NCBI GenBank assembly: GCA_037046735.1
Contig: JBAOHC010000027.1
Span: 620,001 to 684,000 of the forward strand
Direction of reading: 5' to 3'
Source of the DNA: JADKAV01 sp037046735
Lineage (GTDB): Bacteria > Actinomycetota > Actinomycetes > S36-B12 > UBA10799
Length of the DNA stretch: 64,000 bases
Below the pieces are notes generated by a model. The model did not search any database, was not told the DNA's origin, and worked only from the letters and a program-made list of their open reading frames with translations. A program made the translations under genes and the position numbers. Below are positions 1-8,498 of the stretch, piece after piece; the first letter of the stretch is position 1; each line of letters starts with the position of its first letter.

Positions 1-307
1 GCAGGACGACTCGCACGACATTGCCGTCGGTGCTGGGGTTCACCCCGAGGTCCGAGTCACGAATGGCCTTCTCCACGGCGTTGACCGAGTTCCGATCAAA
101 GGGGGTGATGAGCATCATGCGGGCGTCAGCGGCATGGAAGGATGCCAGCTGATTCAGCGGCGTGGGTGCGCCGTAGTAGTCGACCAGGATCTTGGAGAAC
201 ATGGCCGGATTGACGCGGCCTGTGCGCAACGTCGCGAAGTCCTCACGGGCGACGGCGATGGCCTTCTCCATCTTCTCTTCGCATTCGAGCAGGATGTCGT
301 CGATCAC
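1..307 (-). CDS. frr: Ribosome recycling factor (N-terminal part, runs off the left edge)
   Basis: About 102 codons are visible. They match the start of ribosome recycling factor, the cytoplasmic protein that with EF-G splits the ribosome after termination: the opening IDDILLECEEKMEKA helix is followed by the conserved LRTGRVNPAMF stretch and then DYYGAPTPLNQLA. The start is taken as GTG at 305-307 because the family homology begins exactly there and GGAGA lies about 10 nt upstream. The second half of the gene lies outside the window, so its neighbours on that side (normally pyrH) cannot be checked. Confidence 0.93.
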   Translation of the reverse strand, partial: MIDDILLECEEKMEKAIAVAREDFATLRTGRVNPAMFSKILVDYYGAPTPLNQLASFHAADARMMLITPFDRNSVNAVEKAIRDSDLGVNPSTDGNVVRVVL

Positions 308-408
308 GGCAGGTGTCTCCTTTGTGCGGTCTGACTTCCAGCCTACTCTCTCGCACACGTCGATCCTGGGTGCACGCCGAGGCAGCGGGGGTTTGTCACA
401 CTAGCGTC

Positions 409-1320
409 GTGGGACACGATCACGGGCCGGTCACCGCCGGCGGCAGGCACCGGGGGCGGCTTGCATGGGCCCTCGGGATCGCTGCAGCGGTCTTCGTGCT
501 GGAGGTGGTCGGGGCGATCCTGACGGGGTCGCTGGCCCTGCTGGCCGATGCCGGACACGTCCTGACCGACGTCCTCGGCGTGGCCCTCGCACTGGTCGCG
601 GCCACGATGGCGCAACGGCCGCCGAGCCTGCGACGCACCTTCGGGTGGCAGCGCCTGGAGGTACTGGCCGCTGCTCTCAATGCACTGCTGCTGATCGGCG
701 TCGGCCTGTATGTCGCAGTGGAGGCGGCGCGGCGACTGATCACCCCGGAGCCCGTCGAAGCGGGTCTGATGCTGGTGTTCGCTGTCGTCGGCCTGCTGGC
801 CAATGCGGTGTCGCTGCGCATCCTGACCGCCGGCAAGGACGAGTCGATCAACGTCCGGGGAGCGTATCTCGAGGTCCTCGGGGACCTACTGGGTTCACTT
901 GCCGTGGTCGTCGCGGCCGCCGTGATCATGGCCACCGGTTGGGAGCGGGCGGACCCGGTGGCAAGCCTGCTGGTGGCCTTCATGATCCTGCCCCGATCGC
1001 TGAAACTGCTGCGCGACGCCGTGCGCATTCTGCTGGAGGCCGCCCCCAAGGACCTCGACGTGGCCCAGGTCCGCCAGCACCTGACCCAGGTGCCCGGCGT
1101 GCGCGATGTCCATGACGTGCACGTTTGGACGATCACGTCCGGGGTGCCCGCGCTGACCGCTCACGTGGTGGTGGACTCGTCCCACCTCGCCCAGTGCGGG
1201 CCGGAGTCGATGCTGGACCAGTTGCAGGTATGCGCGCTCGACTGCTTCGCGATCAGCCACACCACGTTCCAGCTCGAGCCGCAGGATCATGCAGCGCACG
1301 AACCGGGCGCGCACCAGTAG
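409..1320 (+). CDS. Cation diffusion facilitator (CzcD/ZitB-type metal exporter)
   Basis: A 303-residue inner-membrane metal/proton antiporter of the CDF family, likely exporting zinc or a related divalent metal. After a His-containing N-terminus (GHDHG) come six predicted membrane segments and a cytoplasmic C-terminal domain with the VHDVHVWTITSG signature. The metal-site motif of helix 2 is HxxxD (DAGHVLTD). The partner motif in helix 5 reads ExxxD (YLEVLGDLLGS) instead of the common HxxxD, so metal choice is uncertain. Longer in-frame starts exist from 313, but GTG 409 fits the family start and follows CACACT by 6 nt, which suggests leaderless translation. Its TAG stop is part of the next gene's -10 element. 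Confidence 0.88.
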   Translation: MGHDHGPVTAGGRHRGRLAWALGIAAAVFVLEVVGAILTGSLALLADAGHVLTDVLGVALALVAATMAQRPPSLRRTFGWQRLEVLAAALNALLLIGVGLYVAVEAARRLITPEPVEAGLMLVFAVVGLLANAVSLRILTAGKDESINVRGAYLEVLGDLLGSLAVVVAAAVIMATGWERADPVASLLVAFMILPRSLKLLRDAVRILLEAAPKDLDVAQVRQHLTQVPGVRDVHDVHVWTITSGVPALTAHVVVDSSHLAQCGPESMLDQLQVCALDCFAISHTTFQLEPQDHAAHEPGAHQ

Positions 1321-1323
1321 CCT
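1318..1323 (+). promoter_or_regulatory. -10 element of tesB, overlapping the upstream stop codon
   Basis: TAGCCT sits 6 nt before GTG 1330. Its first three bases are the TAG stop of the metal exporter, so one triplet serves both as a stop codon and as promoter. No ribosome binding site fits in the 6-nt gap, which implies a leaderless mRNA. Confidence 0.6.
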
Positions 1324-1329
1324 GCACTG

Positions 1330-2223
1330 GTGACCGTGCATGACCTGCGCGACTCCCCGCCACCGGATGTGGGTTTCGTCGAGCGTTTGACCCTGACCAG
1401 GATCGACACTGACATCTTCACGGGCTGGTGCCACGCGGGGTCACCGCTACGGGCATTCGGCGGCCAGGTCGCGGCGCAGGCCCTGGTCGCTGCGGGCACG
1501 ACAGTGGAGCAGCCGGGTCGGCAGGTGCACTCGCTGCACGCCTACTTCCTGCGTGGCGGCTCGACCGTCGACCACATCGTCTACATGGTGGATCGACTGC
1601 GCGACGGCCGGTCATTCAGCACCCGGCGGGTGCGGGCGGTGCAGTACGGCAAGACGATCTTCGCCATGTCGGCCTCGTTCGTCGAGCCCATGGCCGGCCC
1701 CTCGCACCGTCCCGACGCGGAATGGATCACCGAAGTCCTGCCGCCGCAGGATGTGCCGAAGCTGGATCTGGCCGATCATCTCGGTCGCTCGGGGCCGCTG
1801 GAGGACAACGGCTACCCCCAGCGGGAATTCATCGACATCCGCTTTCTGGAACACGACTGGGCGCGCGAGTTCAGCCACGGCCATTACGACCGGATGGCCT
1901 GGGTCCGAGCCGACGAAGTCCTCCCCGACGCCAGTCTCTACCACGTCTGCGCCTTGGCCTACTTCTCGGATTTGAGCATGGTCGGGACGGTCCTCGGCCA
2001 TCACGGAGGGTCGGCAGAGGCCGGCGAGTGGGAGTTGGCATCCATCGATCACGCCATGTGGTTCCACAACCGCTTCCGCGCCGACGAGTGGCTGTTGTTC
2101 GCCACCCGGTCACCGATCGCTGCATCCGGACACGGTTTCGCCAGCGGCCAGTTCTTCGACGCCGGTGGCCGCCTCATCGCAACCGCGGCCCAAGAGGTGC
2201 TGATGCGTGAGCGCCGCCGCTGA
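1330..2223 (+). CDS. tesB: Acyl-CoA thioesterase II (TesB-like)
   Basis: A 297-residue double-hotdog thioesterase that hydrolyses acyl-CoA to free fatty acid and CoA in the cytoplasm. The N-terminal hotdog contains the GWCHAGSPLRAFGGQVAAQAL segment and SLHAYFLRGG. The C-terminal hotdog contains SIDHAMWFHNRFRADEWLLF, carrying the Asp expected of the TesB active site, and the SGHGFASGQFFDAGGRLIAT strand-helix unit with the catalytic Gln. The length is normal for the family (about 285-300). The start is GTG 1330, placed by the 6-nt spacing to TAGCCT. The next gene starts 18 nt after the stop with its own -10, so the two are probably separate transcripts. Confidence 0.9.
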   Translation: MTVHDLRDSPPPDVGFVERLTLTRIDTDIFTGWCHAGSPLRAFGGQVAAQALVAAGTTVEQPGRQVHSLHAYFLRGGSTVDHIVYMVDRLRDGRSFSTRRVRAVQYGKTIFAMSASFVEPMAGPSHRPDAEWITEVLPPQDVPKLDLADHLGRSGPLEDNGYPQREFIDIRFLEHDWAREFSHGHYDRMAWVRADEVLPDASLYHVCALAYFSDLSMVGTVLGHHGGSAEAGEWELASIDHAMWFHNRFRADEWLLFATRSPIAASGHGFASGQFFDAGGRLIATAAQEVLMRERRR

Positions 2224-2229
2224 GCGGGT

Positions 2230-2235
2230 TACGTT
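2230..2235 (+). promoter_or_regulatory. -10 element for a leaderless DUF2804 mRNA
   Basis: TACGTT, then the 6-nt spacer GGGGGT, then ATG 2242. The G-run is directly against the start codon and is too close to act as a normal Shine-Dalgarno site. Confidence 0.5.
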
Positions 2236-2241
2236 GGGGGT

Positions 2242-3303
2242 ATGGCTGATCGCTACACCGCCCCGCTGCACTCTCTCGGTCCGGACGGCCCTCGCTTCGG
2301 CGACTATCAGGGCCTGTCGAACACTCTGACTCCCCCACCCCACGAGGGTCTGACCGCGCCCGTGAGCCACTTCCTGCGGCACAAGAGTTGGATGTACACG
2401 TTCGCTGCGACCTCCGACATCATCGTGACGTGCGCCATCGTCAACGCGGGACCGACGGGCACGACCTTCCTGACGATCGCGGACCGCAGGACCGGACACC
2501 TGCTGGCTGACATCAGCCGCCCGGGAGGTCTGCCCCTGCTGATGAGCGTGAACGACCGTCCAGGCGACGGGCACCGCAGCCGCTACCGCATGCCCGGTTC
2601 GGATGTACGGATGAGCACGCAGGACCAGGTCCTGCGAATCCAGGCCAAGATTGGCTCGCCGCTGGGTCTGCCGGCGCTCACCAAGCCGGCGGTGGAACTC
2701 GACATATCGATGGACATCTCCGCGCAACCGTCGTTGACGGTGATCTCGCAGTTGGACACCGACCCACCCCGGGTATCGACGACGGGCAAGGGCGCTGCGC
2801 TGCCCGTCTCAGGCACTGCGACCGTGCGGGCTGGCGGGTTTGTGCATGAGTTCGACCTGACCGGTGGGCTGGGAGGCTTCGACTACACCAGCGGGCACCT
2901 GCCGAGGCAGACGCATTGGCGCTGGGCCTTCCTCACCGGCCGGTTGGCCGACGGGCGGGCGTTGGGTATGAACCTGACGTCGAACTTCAGCGGTCTGGCC
3001 GGAAACTGCCGCGAGAACTCGGTCTGGCTTGACGGCGAACTGTTGCCACTCGACCCGAATGCCATGGTCGAATACGACGAGGCCGAGCCGTCGAAGCCAT
3101 GGCATGTCTTCACCGACGACGGCGATGTCCAGTTGGAGTTCCACCCGATTGGCGTGCACCGGGAGTCGCTGAACCTGGGACTCATCCGCAGTGCCTTCTT
3201 GCAGCCGGTGGGCGAGTTCACCGGCACCATCCGGGCTGCCGGTCATGACCTGACGGTGGAGCGGATGTCCGGCGTGGTGGAGAACCAAGACACGACCTGG
3301 TGA
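2242..3303 (+). CDS. DUF2804 domain protein
   Basis: A 353-residue protein matching DUF2804, a family of unknown biochemical function found in actinobacteria and proteobacteria. Recognisable blocks are FDYTSGHLPRQTHWRWAF around residue 212, NLTSNFSGLAGNCRENSVWLDG around 248 and the C-terminal GVVENQDTTW. There is no signal peptide or membrane segment, so it is probably cytoplasmic. The fold resembles lipocalin/AttH-type carotenoid-modifying beta-barrels in related families, but nothing here proves a substrate. It is convergent with the FN3 gene, with 7 bp between the two stop codons. Family assignment is good; function is open. Confidence 0.82.
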   Translation: MADRYTAPLHSLGPDGPRFGDYQGLSNTLTPPPHEGLTAPVSHFLRHKSWMYTFAATSDIIVTCAIVNAGPTGTTFLTIADRRTGHLLADISRPGGLPLLMSVNDRPGDGHRSRYRMPGSDVRMSTQDQVLRIQAKIGSPLGLPALTKPAVELDISMDISAQPSLTVISQLDTDPPRVSTTGKGAALPVSGTATVRAGGFVHEFDLTGGLGGFDYTSGHLPRQTHWRWAFLTGRLADGRALGMNLTSNFSGLAGNCRENSVWLDGELLPLDPNAMVEYDEAEPSKPWHVFTDDGDVQLEFHPIGVHRESLNLGLIRSAFLQPVGEFTGTIRAAGHDLTVERMSGVVENQDTTW

Positions 3304-3310
3304 GTCCGGC

Positions 3311-5095
3311 TCAGGGGATCCGGAACGTTTTCTGCGCCGCGACCCTCTTATCGGCACCCACGAGGCGCACTTTCACGAGGTAGCGATCTCCGGAAGCACC
3401 TCGCAGGACCATCTGCCCTGACGGGGCGACCACCTGTGAGTTCTTCTTGCCACTGTCGAGGTGCTGCCAGGACAGCGCGACGCGGTGAACACCCGCAGCC
3501 GACCATCGAACGGCGACTTTGCCTCTGCTGGCGGTGACCCGCATGAGTTTGGCTCGGGCCGGTCCGCCCTTCTGCGAGGGCAGCCGGGCCCCGGTCGTCA
3601 TGACGACGGCCCCCGGTGAACGTTCGGAAGTCCCCACCCGGTTGCTCGCTGTGACGGTGACGGTGTAGTTCGTCGCATTGGCCAGGCCGCGGATGGAGCA
3701 GGTGCGTTTGACTTGCACTGTGCAGGTCTGTCCGCCAGGCCATGCAGTCGCGGTGTACTGGGTCACGGGGCTGCCCCCGTCGTCCGCCGGCACGTTCCAG
3801 TCCACCAGCAGGGATGCGTTCCCCGCGACGATCTGGATGTTACGGGGAGGGGTCGGCACACCGGCAGGCGTCGCGACGTTGGACGGTTCCGAAACTGGCG
3901 ACTGACCGCCCGTGGAGACGGCCACCACTCGGAAGGTGTGGGGGACCCCATTCTGAAGGCCGCTGATCTCGCAGTTGAGGTCGGTCGTCGCGCACGTGAA
4001 GCCACCGGGGCTGGAGGTGACGCGGTACCCCGTGACGATGTCGGAGCCGACCCGCGGGGGCAACCACGAGATGGTCGCTGCCCGATTGGACCCCACGGCC
4101 CGTACGGACTGCGGGGCGTCGGGGGCGGGATCCAAGGGAGTGACGAGATTGGACGGAGTTGACGCAACCGACGTACCCACCGCGTTGGAGGCCGTCACAG
4201 TGAAGGTGTAAGCGCGGTTATTGGCCAGGCCTGCGATCTCACAACCCAGGCGCGTCGAGGAGGTGCAGGACTGTCCGCCGGGCGAGGCCGTTGCGCGGTA
4301 TGAGTCGACCTTGCGGCCTCCATCGTCGGCAGGTGCAGTCCAGGCGATCGAGGCCACATTGCTGCCAGAGGCCGCCGAGACCTCGCGCGGGGCAGTTGGC
4401 GGGTCGGCGAGAGTCAGATCAAACGATTGGCTTGCACCGGAAACTTGAACGTCATCGGCCGCCGCTGTCGTGTTGCCATTTGGAGCCTCCAGCCGGTAGG
4501 CGCCGGGCGGGATTGCCAGCGTGTATCGGCCCGCTGCGTCCGACCGAGCCGTGAATCGTGTCGCCGGTTCGCCATTGCGGATAGCTGTGATCGGGATGTC
4601 CGCGACCCCCTCGGTGGATCGATGGCGAATGGCACCAGTCAGTGTCCGGTTTTCTTGGAGCTCGATGTTCCAGAAGAGCGATCCGCAGCCGTCGATCGGT
4701 GGCGCGAAGGGGTTGCAATCTGTGGGGGCATCTTGACGCAGACGGAATACACCAGCAGCCTGTTGCGAGTAGACCCCCGGCCACCAGGTGGTCGCGTAAC
4801 GATTGTCGATCCCACTCGCGGTGTGCCGGCTTACGAAGAGGGTGTAACGCCCGTCTGGCACTCTAGTCCAGTTTGTTCCTTTTGAGTTCGTCCCATCGAA
4901 CGCGAATACGGCTCCAGTGTCCACGTTGCGCAATTCAGGAACAATGCCCATAGGCTCCGGATCAACGGATCCCGTGCTGCTCATGACTGTGGTCTTCAAC
5001 ACGACCGAATTGCTGGTGTCATCAACAGCAGCAGCGGGAGAAGTGCCTGCAAGCAAGGTGGTCGCGGAGATCAAAGTTGTCGCTACTCTCAACAT
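3311..5095 (-). CDS. Secreted multi-domain fibronectin type III protein
   Basis: A 594-residue exported protein. The N-terminus MLRVATTLISATTLLAGTSP plus AAA is a signal peptide with an AxA-type cleavage site. A region of unknown fold contains a Cys pair (DCNPFAPPIDGCG). Next is a carboxypeptidase-regulatory/CNA-B-like beta domain (about 146-226, GRYTLAIPPGAYRLEAP), then three FN3 domains (about 233-320, 322-410 and 411-502) and a C-terminal beta module. Each FN3 repeat carries the same two-Cys insertion, in the form PGGxxC...C.I.GL, probably a disulfide. No sortase or membrane anchor is visible. The ORF stays open to 5317, but ATG 5093-5095 has AGGGGAGA 6 nt upstream and begins the signal peptide. 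Probably a surface or extracellular binding protein. Confidence 0.85.
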   Translation of the reverse strand: MLRVATTLISATTLLAGTSPAAAVDDTSNSVVLKTTVMSSTGSVDPEPMGIVPELRNVDTGAVFAFDGTNSKGTNWTRVPDGRYTLFVSRHTASGIDNRYATTWWPGVYSQQAAGVFRLRQDAPTDCNPFAPPIDGCGSLFWNIELQENRTLTGAIRHRSTEGVADIPITAIRNGEPATRFTARSDAAGRYTLAIPPGAYRLEAPNGNTTAAADDVQVSGASQSFDLTLADPPTAPREVSAASGSNVASIAWTAPADDGGRKVDSYRATASPGGQSCTSSTRLGCEIAGLANNRAYTFTVTASNAVGTSVASTPSNLVTPLDPAPDAPQSVRAVGSNRAATISWLPPRVGSDIVTGYRVTSSPGGFTCATTDLNCEISGLQNGVPHTFRVVAVSTGGQSPVSEPSNVATPAGVPTPPRNIQIVAGNASLLVDWNVPADDGGSPVTQYTATAWPGGQTCTVQVKRTCSIRGLANATNYTVTVTASNRVGTSERSPGAVVMTTGARLPSQKGGPARAKLMRVTASRGKVAVRWSAAGVHRVALSWQHLDSGKKNSQVVAPSGQMVLRGASGDRYLVKVRLVGADKRVAAQKTFRIP

Positions 5096-5340
5096 CGACG
5101 TTCTCCCCTGGACTTCTTGACCCCGGTCCACCACGGACCCTAAGGCCGCCGCTTGCGCTATTCGCCGAAGATTAACACCGACAGATCTGGCCGGATTCAG
5201 CCCTGTGGAAAGTGAGCGGACCGGGACAGGCAAGGGGCAGCGTGTCCGGATGGATCTCACCGGTGACTGCCGAATCAAACAGCCAGCCGTCCACCCCTCC
5301 CGTAAGCGCGTCGTCACCCAGGATGCACACTGAAGTGGCC

Positions 5341-6297
5341 ATGCTTACAACCTTCACGTTCCCCAGTTCCGACGGAACCGAGATCCTCGGATGGACCAAC
5401 AACGGCACCGGGCCCACGGTGGTCGTTTGCAACGGTCTCGGGGTCCCTCCGGAGGCTTGGCCCCGACTGCTCGACGAGCACTGCGGCTATCGGGTGGTGG
5501 GCTGGAACCATCGGGGCGGCTTGGGTTCGGACAGGCCCGCAGAGCCAGCGGCAATTCGTGTCGAAGACCACGTCGCTGACGCGCTGGCGCTGATGGAACA
5601 CACCGGGATCGATCGGGCCTTGCTGGTGGCGTGGTCCCTCGGGGTGAATGTCAGCTTCGAGATCGCGGCCACTCACCCCGACAAAGTCGCGGGGATGCTC
5701 ATGTGCGCTGGTGTTCCCGGCGGCACCTACGACGCGGCATTCGCGACATTACTGATGCCCAAACCCCTGCGCCGCCAGTCCGGGCTGATGGTAAGTCGCG
5801 CCGGGCAGGTCATGGGCAAGCCTTTGACTCTGCTGGCACGGGCAGTACCCAAGGGGAACACATTCGCGGAGATTCTGCGCCACAGCGGTTTCATGCTGCC
5901 CAGTGCGCAGACCAAAGACATCGTGCCTTGGCTCAATGCGTTCGCCGAACACGACTTCGAGTGGTACTTCAAACTGATGGTCGCCGCGGGCGACCACGAA
6001 CCCATGGACCCGTCGTTCGTTCAGTGCCCCATCACGGTCGTGGCCGGCGGCTTCGATGTCATGACGTCCATGCGCGACGTGGTGACCTTCGCCGAGAAGA
6101 TCGATCACGCCGAGGTTCACGTGCTGCACGCCACGCATTTCGTACCCCTGGAATACCCCGACGAAGTCATGGCGATGCTCGACGGCCTGCTGATGCGCAC
6201 CGATCTGGCAAGTCAGGCTGATGCAGACCTGTTACAGCGCGCCGAAGACGAAGAAGAGCTCCTCGAGTCAACGGTTGTGGACTTGCGGGTCAGCTAG
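5341..6297 (+). CDS. Alpha/beta-fold hydrolase
   Basis: A 318-residue alpha/beta hydrolase. The nucleophile elbow is AWSLG (VAWSLGVNVS), the acid is in GGFDVMTS and the base in LHATHFVPLEYPDE, giving a complete Ser-Asp-His triad. The oxyanion region reads CNGLGVPPEAW and is followed by WNHRGGLGSD, as in epoxide-hydrolase/haloperoxidase-like members. The C-terminus ends in an acidic tail (EDEEELLE). The ORF extends back to 5212. ATG 5341 is preferred because the fold begins there; ATG 5323 is the alternative. The substrate cannot be told. The 245 bp separating it from the divergent FN3 gene hold no recognisable feature apart from that gene's ribosome binding site. Confidence 0.82.
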   Translation: MLTTFTFPSSDGTEILGWTNNGTGPTVVVCNGLGVPPEAWPRLLDEHCGYRVVGWNHRGGLGSDRPAEPAAIRVEDHVADALALMEHTGIDRALLVAWSLGVNVSFEIAATHPDKVAGMLMCAGVPGGTYDAAFATLLMPKPLRRQSGLMVSRAGQVMGKPLTLLARAVPKGNTFAEILRHSGFMLPSAQTKDIVPWLNAFAEHDFEWYFKLMVAAGDHEPMDPSFVQCPITVVAGGFDVMTSMRDVVTFAEKIDHAEVHVLHATHFVPLEYPDEVMAMLDGLLMRTDLASQADADLLQRAEDEEELLESTVVDLRVS

Positions 6298-6341
6298 TCC
6301 ACAGTTCTTGTTCGTGGGGTTAATTTGTCGTACCCCTGTTC

Positions 6342-6347
6342 TAGGGT
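6342..6347 (+). promoter_or_regulatory. -10 element for the DUF222-HNH gene
   Basis: TAGGGT lies 6 nt (TGGGGT) upstream of ATG 6354. Start and -10 are too close to allow a leader with a ribosome binding site. Confidence 0.5.
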
Positions 6348-6353
6348 TGGGGT

Positions 6354-7475
6354 ATGAATCAAACGGTGGCCGACGCGTGGCACATCTTGCAACACCCCCA
6401 CGACAACGACCCGCTGGACGTGGCCTTGGCCTGCGAAACCGTCAAAGCGTTCACCGACGCCCGCCAACTGGGCGCGTTCACCGTGCTGGCCGCCACCGCC
6501 GAGGTCGGCACCGACCCGCTGGGCACCGACGTCGACCCCACCGCCGCCGAGATCAGCGCCGCCCTGCACTGGTCACCCGGCACCGCCAGCGACCGCCTCG
6601 ACCTGGCCGTCACCCTGACCGAAGACCTACCGAAGGTCCTACACGCCCTATCAGTCGGGGCCATCGACCTCGGTGCCGCCCGCGAGTTGGCCCACCGCAG
6701 CGCCACCCTGCACCCCGACCAGCGGGCCGCCCTCACCACCCGCGGCATCACCTACGCCGGGCACCACACCCGCGCCCAACTACGCCGCTGGCTGACCAGC
6801 CAGGTCGACCGGATCGACCCCGACGCCGCCGAACGCCGCCGGGCCGCCGCCCGCAAACGCCGCGGCGTGTGGCTGCACGACGAACCCGACGGCATGGCCA
6901 CCCTGCGCGCCTACCTCACCGCCGAACAAGGCCAGGCCTGCATCCAACACATCCGCGCCCACCTCGGCGCCACCAACGGCGCCACCAACCCCGGCATGGC
7001 CGACGCGTTCATCGAACTGCTCACCGGCACCAAACCCGACCAGAGCGTCCCCGTCACCGTCATCATCGCCTCGGCCCGGGACACCGACCCCCAGATCGCC
7101 GGATACGGCCCGATCAGCCACACCCACGCCGCCCACCTCATCTCCGACGGGGTGACCGACATCATCGACCTGTCCACACCCCCACCACCCGCGCCCGGCT
7201 ACCGGCCAGGACCACGCCTGCAAGCCTACGTCCGAACCCGCGACCGGCACTGCCGCTTCCCCGGCTGCCGGCGCCGCGCCACCCGCTGCGACCTCGACCA
7301 CACCACCCCCTGGCCAGCCGGAACCACCAGCGCCGACAACCTCCACGCCCTATGCAGATACCACCACCGACTCAAAACCCACACCGCATGGACCGTCACC
7401 ACCGGACCAAACCACACCCTCACCTGGACCAGCCCCCGCGGCCACACCTACCACTCACACCTCGACGACCCCTGA
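6354..7475 (+). CDS. DUF222 / HNH endonuclease domain protein (13E12-type)
   Basis: A 373-residue protein with an N-terminal DUF222 helical domain (about 20-250) and a C-terminal HNH nuclease domain: RDRHCRFPGCRRRATRCDLDHTTPW followed by ADNLHALCRYHHRLKTH gives the paired Cys and His metal ligands and the HNH core. This is the family of the mycobacterial REP13E12 proteins, often multicopy in actinobacteria; its biological role is not settled. Codon use differs from the neighbours: third positions are overwhelmingly C, with long runs of ACC, GCC and CAC. That, with the family's repetitive distribution, hints at a mobile or recently acquired gene, but no flanking repeats were found. Confidence 0.87.
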   Translation: MNQTVADAWHILQHPHDNDPLDVALACETVKAFTDARQLGAFTVLAATAEVGTDPLGTDVDPTAAEISAALHWSPGTASDRLDLAVTLTEDLPKVLHALSVGAIDLGAARELAHRSATLHPDQRAALTTRGITYAGHHTRAQLRRWLTSQVDRIDPDAAERRRAAARKRRGVWLHDEPDGMATLRAYLTAEQGQACIQHIRAHLGATNGATNPGMADAFIELLTGTKPDQSVPVTVIIASARDTDPQIAGYGPISHTHAAHLISDGVTDIIDLSTPPPPAPGYRPGPRLQAYVRTRDRHCRFPGCRRRATRCDLDHTTPWPAGTTSADNLHALCRYHHRLKTHTAWTVTTGPNHTLTWTSPRGHTYHSHLDDP

Positions 7476-7521
7476 GCACAAACACCCCGGGGACACCCGG
7501 GACAGCGCCAACGTCAGCCGG

Positions 7522-8484
7522 TCAACTCAGTGCCGACTTCGCCTTCCAATCGGCCCACGAGTAGTTCCAGTAGGCACCCGGTGTGCCGTTCCACGTCTCC
7601 ATGGGTCGACCGGTGCCGGTCGTCACCGTGGGATCGCCCGCTTTGACCCGTTCGAAGAACCACCGAGCGGGCGGGACCTTCAGATTGGTGCAACCATGCG
7701 AACCGTTGTACACGCCGATGCGCGCACTCGCCCAGGGTGCGCCGTGAATGAACTCCCCACTCGGGGTGATGCGCACTGCGTAGGGCACCTGCAAGTCGTA
7801 GGTCTCATCCGTGAGGCCAAGGTCGCCGCTGGTCATCCGCTGCCAGCGGTACTTCTCGCCGGTGATGATCTTGATGCCCGAGCGAGTGACGAAGCCGGGC
7901 TTACCCAGGCTTACCCCGAACACCTTGATGAGCACACCATCGCGGTACACCCGCATCTGATGAGTGTTGGCGTTGATCTTGGAGACCATCGACCGTGTCG
8001 TGCGCAACTTCACCGTGCGCGTCGAGTTCACGCCACCGATCCAGCGAGTGCTCGCATCACCGTTCAGGCGCACCTTGTGCAACGACAGGTTGACGTCGAT
8101 ACGGGTGTGCCCGGGCCAGAAGTCCTTGGGGCGGTAGACGGCGGTGGTGCTGTCGATCCAGCCCCACGCCCCGGGGGGCAGCGGATTACTTCCGGTGACC
8201 ACCATGGCGCGTTCGGCATTGGCCTTGTACGCGACCGGCGCGGAGAACTTCGCCGTGATCAACTGACCGACTCCGAAGGACCCCTTGTCAGGGGTGATGG
8301 CTACCTTGACCCGCTCGATGGTCTTCTTCGGCTTCGGCTTCGGCGTCTTCGTGGGGGTAGGAACCGGCGTGGGCGCCACCGACGGAGAGGACGTGGGTGT
8401 GGGCGACGGCGTGGGGGCGGCGACGGCTGGCGTCACGCCCAACAGGGCTGATGTCGCCAGAGCGAGCGCACGTACGGGGAACAC
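7522..8484 (-). CDS. Secreted L,D-transpeptidase with Ig-like domain
   Basis: A 320-residue cell-wall enzyme forming 3-3 crosslinks in peptidoglycan or attaching proteins to it. An N-terminal signal peptide (to about 23) is followed by a Pro/Thr/Lys-rich linker (24-55), a bacterial Ig-like domain (about 56-165) and the YkuD catalytic domain (about 168-300). The active site is complete: HGAPWA near 247 and SHGCTNL with His263 and Cys265. The tail GAYWNYSWADW is the aromatic C-terminal extension seen in actinobacterial LdtMt2-like enzymes. The GTG start at 8482-8484 lies 14 bp after the stop of the preceding secreted-protein gene, so the two are probably cotranscribed. Confidence 0.92.
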   Translation of the reverse strand: MFPVRALALATSALLGVTPAVAAPTPSPTPTSSPSVAPTPVPTPTKTPKPKPKKTIERVKVAITPDKGSFGVGQLITAKFSAPVAYKANAERAMVVTGSNPLPPGAWGWIDSTTAVYRPKDFWPGHTRIDVNLSLHKVRLNGDASTRWIGGVNSTRTVKLRTTRSMVSKINANTHQMRVYRDGVLIKVFGVSLGKPGFVTRSGIKIITGEKYRWQRMTSGDLGLTDETYDLQVPYAVRITPSGEFIHGAPWASARIGVYNGSHGCTNLKVPPARWFFERVKAGDPTVTTGTGRPMETWNGTPGAYWNYSWADWKAKSALS

Positions 8485-8498
8485 TCTTCAATGATGCG

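Noticed and set aside
5212..5340. N-terminal extension of the alpha/beta hydrolase
   Set aside because: The 43 extra codons have no family similarity and no ribosome binding site; the fold begins at 5341.
7476..7521. Terminator between the HNH and L,D-transpeptidase genes
   Set aside because: There is a CCCCGGGG palindrome followed by CCCGGG, but no T-run and no stable longer stem.
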